Shown: piece after piece, positions 63,268-64,000 of the stretch
How positions within the stretch are numbered: position 1 is the stretch's first letter
Layout of the letters: each line of letters begins with the position of its first letter
Assembly (NCBI RefSeq): GCF_015482775.1
Contig: NZ_CP058214.1
Location: 2,408,501 to 2,472,500 of the forward strand
Direction of reading: 5' to 3'
Length of the DNA stretch: 64,000 nucleotides
From: Kaustia mangrovi
GTDB lineage: Bacteria; Pseudomonadota; Alphaproteobacteria; Rhizobiales; Im1
The notes under the pieces: model-generated
Database searches by the model: none
The model's input: only the letters and a program-made list of their open reading frames with translations
Told to the model about the DNA's origin: nothing
Made by a program: the position numbers and the translations under genes

Positions 63268-63363
63268 ATGCGCGGTTTTCTGGATGGGGGCATTGCGCAC
63301 AGGGTTCACCTGCGCGGCATGAGCGACAAGCAACAGAAGAACGTATGCCGGACCGCGGCCTGA
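63268..63363 (+). CDS. Possible 31-residue small protein
   Basis: ATG to TGA encodes MRGFLDGGIAHRVHLRGM and 13 further residues. A strong GGGAGG sequence is centred about nine bases upstream. The product is basic with no membrane segment and I recognise no homologue. It could be a leader peptide or a chance frame. Confidence 0.25.
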   Translation: MRGFLDGGIAHRVHLRGMSDKQQKNVCRTAA

Positions 63364-63529
63364 AGGCGGCGCGGACATTCGGCAAGACGGTCCGCCCCCT
63401 TCCCGAGACGGGCTGGCCGGTCAGCCCGTCGGGCATGGGCGTAGCAGACGGCACGCCATCGGCCGAACGCGCCCGAGCCGTTTGAGGCCAGCGGCCGCGG
63501 ATCGGCGAGACAAGGAAAGACCGGGGGAG

Positions 63530-63573
63530 GTGAGTGCCCCGTTTCACCGGAGGGGGCGGAACGGGGCACTCAC
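63530..63573. promoter_or_regulatory. 14-bp perfect inverted repeat
   Basis: GTGAGTGCCCCGTT (63530-63543) and AACGGGGCACTCAC (63560-63573) with a 16-base loop, about 100 bases before the partial gene at 63674. No T-run follows, so it may be an operator or a structured 5' leader rather than a terminator. Confidence 0.5.
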
Positions 63574-63673
63574 CGATATTACCGGAGCGCCGGACAATCG
63601 GAAAAAACTATTACCGAATCCGCGTCCGGTTTCCGATGCTGTCCGCCAGCATTCATCCATGCGAGGGCAACCT

Positions 63674-64000
63674 ATGGCTTCAGACCTCACTTCGACGACG
63701 GCATCTCGCAGTCAGGCCGACAATCCGGGAGGCCGGCTCGCATTGTCCCCATCCTCCGGGGGCGACAGCATGCCGGCGCCCTGTGTCCGCAAGGCCCAGG
63801 ACGTCCCGATCGCGGACGGCCCGATCGTGGAGGAGCCGGCATCGGAGGACCATCCGGCGCAGGAGGCATCCGGCGATGTGATGAAGGATGTCGGCAGGCA
63901 GCTGGAACGGATGCGGCCGACAATATCCGTCATCCCGGAGGGCGCCGGAGACACCACGCACACCCCGTCCGGCCGGCACGCCGGTCCCGAAACGGGCGGC
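63674..64000 (+). CDS. Unknown protein, N-terminal 109 residues only
   Basis: The frame starts at ATG 63674 after GAGGG seven bases upstream and stays open through the end of the window. The fragment begins MASDLTSTTASRSQADNPGG and is rich in Ser, Pro, Gly, Asp and Glu, with no membrane segment or recognisable domain; it looks disordered. It may be the N-terminal leader of a larger surface or secreted protein. With no C-terminus visible I cannot assign it. Confidence 0.4.
   Translation, partial: MASDLTSTTASRSQADNPGGRLALSPSSGGDSMPAPCVRKAQDVPIADGPIVEEPASEDHPAQEASGDVMKDVGRQLERMRPTISVIPEGAGDTTHTPSGRHAGPETGG

Larger units (their letters stand above)
62877..63673. other. Largely non-coding region after ilvD
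   Basis: About 800 bases without a convincing gene. Open frames here look unlike proteins. Notable items are a 31-codon frame with a good ribosome-binding site at 63268-63363 and a 14-bp inverted repeat at 63530-63573. The near repeat of GATCGCTGAGGCACA/GATCGCTGACGCACA at about 63134-63162 is a small tandem duplication. Confidence 0.45.

Noticed and set aside
63060-63485. 141-codon open frame after ilvD starting with GTG.
   Set aside because: No ribosome-binding site, no domain, composition unlike the neighbours; better read as non-coding.

Overview
The window is very GC-rich, densely coding chromosomal DNA from an alphaproteobacterium, most likely of the order Hyphomicrobiales (Rhizobiales). 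The basis is gene content and order: rpmB next to a DUF3108 protein, then a Suv3-like RNA helicase, an S4-domain protein, a seven-iron ferredoxin and a CarD regulator. Other pointers are a four-gene succinate dehydrogenase operon, heterotetrameric sarcosine oxidase, ethylmalonyl-CoA pathway enzymes, a NAD-type molybdenum formate dehydrogenase, and many extragenic palindromes of the kind scattered through such genomes. I see no rRNA, tRNA, transposase, integrase, phage gene or CRISPR array.

Layout. 0-2.8 kb: two overlapping FemAB/GNAT-like acyltransferases (the first cut by the window edge) and a D-amino-acid aminotransferase. 2.9-9.2 kb: sarcosine oxidase soxBDAG, with soxA frameshifted, facing a divergent RpiR regulator. 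9.3-18.2 kb: a secreted Dabb-domain protein, a queuosine-precursor transporter, rpmB, DUF3108, helicase, S4, fdxA, carD and an Lrp regulator. 18.3-21.0 kb: a GATE-domain membrane protein and a Tat-exported PhoD phosphatase behind a five-repeat Pho box. 21.4-24.2 kb: the formate dehydrogenase catalytic subunit. 24.4-26.7 kb: a GIY-YIG nuclease gene inside a long tandem array of paired palindromes with a 193-bp unit. 26.8-31.1 kb: sdhCDAB and ctaG. 31.4-40.3 kb: a LysR regulator divergent from a PotABCD-type importer (one permease frameshifted), a class III aminotransferase, a BKACE beta-keto acid cleavage enzyme and an HDAC-like deacetylase. 40.4-50.9 kb: a PBP-type carboxypeptidase, a DMT exporter, a CobW-type metallochaperone, tusA, a fused formate dehydrogenase diaphorase, a protein methyltransferase, acs, an L,D-transpeptidase and an Asp/Glu-racemase-fold protein. 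51-54.5 kb: moeA, mobB, mobA and fdhD. 54.6-62.9 kb: an amino-acid oxidase-like flavoprotein, an Mcl2-like lyase/thioesterase, mesaconyl-CoA hydratase, YciI and EVE proteins, an unusual alpha/beta hydrolase, and a LysR regulator divergent from ilvD. 62.9-64 kb is mostly non-coding and ends in the 5' part of an unknown gene.

Several genes appear to work together. Sarcosine oxidase releases one-carbon units, and the formate dehydrogenase (catalytic subunit at 21-24 kb, diaphorase at 44-46 kb) with its molybdenum-cofactor genes (51-54 kb) and TusA could oxidise formate. Acs, the Mcl2-like enzyme, mesaconyl-CoA hydratase and succinate dehydrogenase fit growth on acetate through the ethylmalonyl-CoA pathway. 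The 31-40 kb cluster reads as an import and breakdown route for an acylated amino compound: deacetylation, transamination to a beta-keto acid, then BKACE cleavage with acetyl-CoA. That substrate assignment is my inference.

The points most worth a second look are the GIY-YIG gene sitting in one slot of the palindrome array, the BKACE/aminotransferase/deacetylase cluster, the five-repeat Pho box, matching Lrp-like operators 9 kb apart, and two single-base frameshifts that both fall in runs of G or C.
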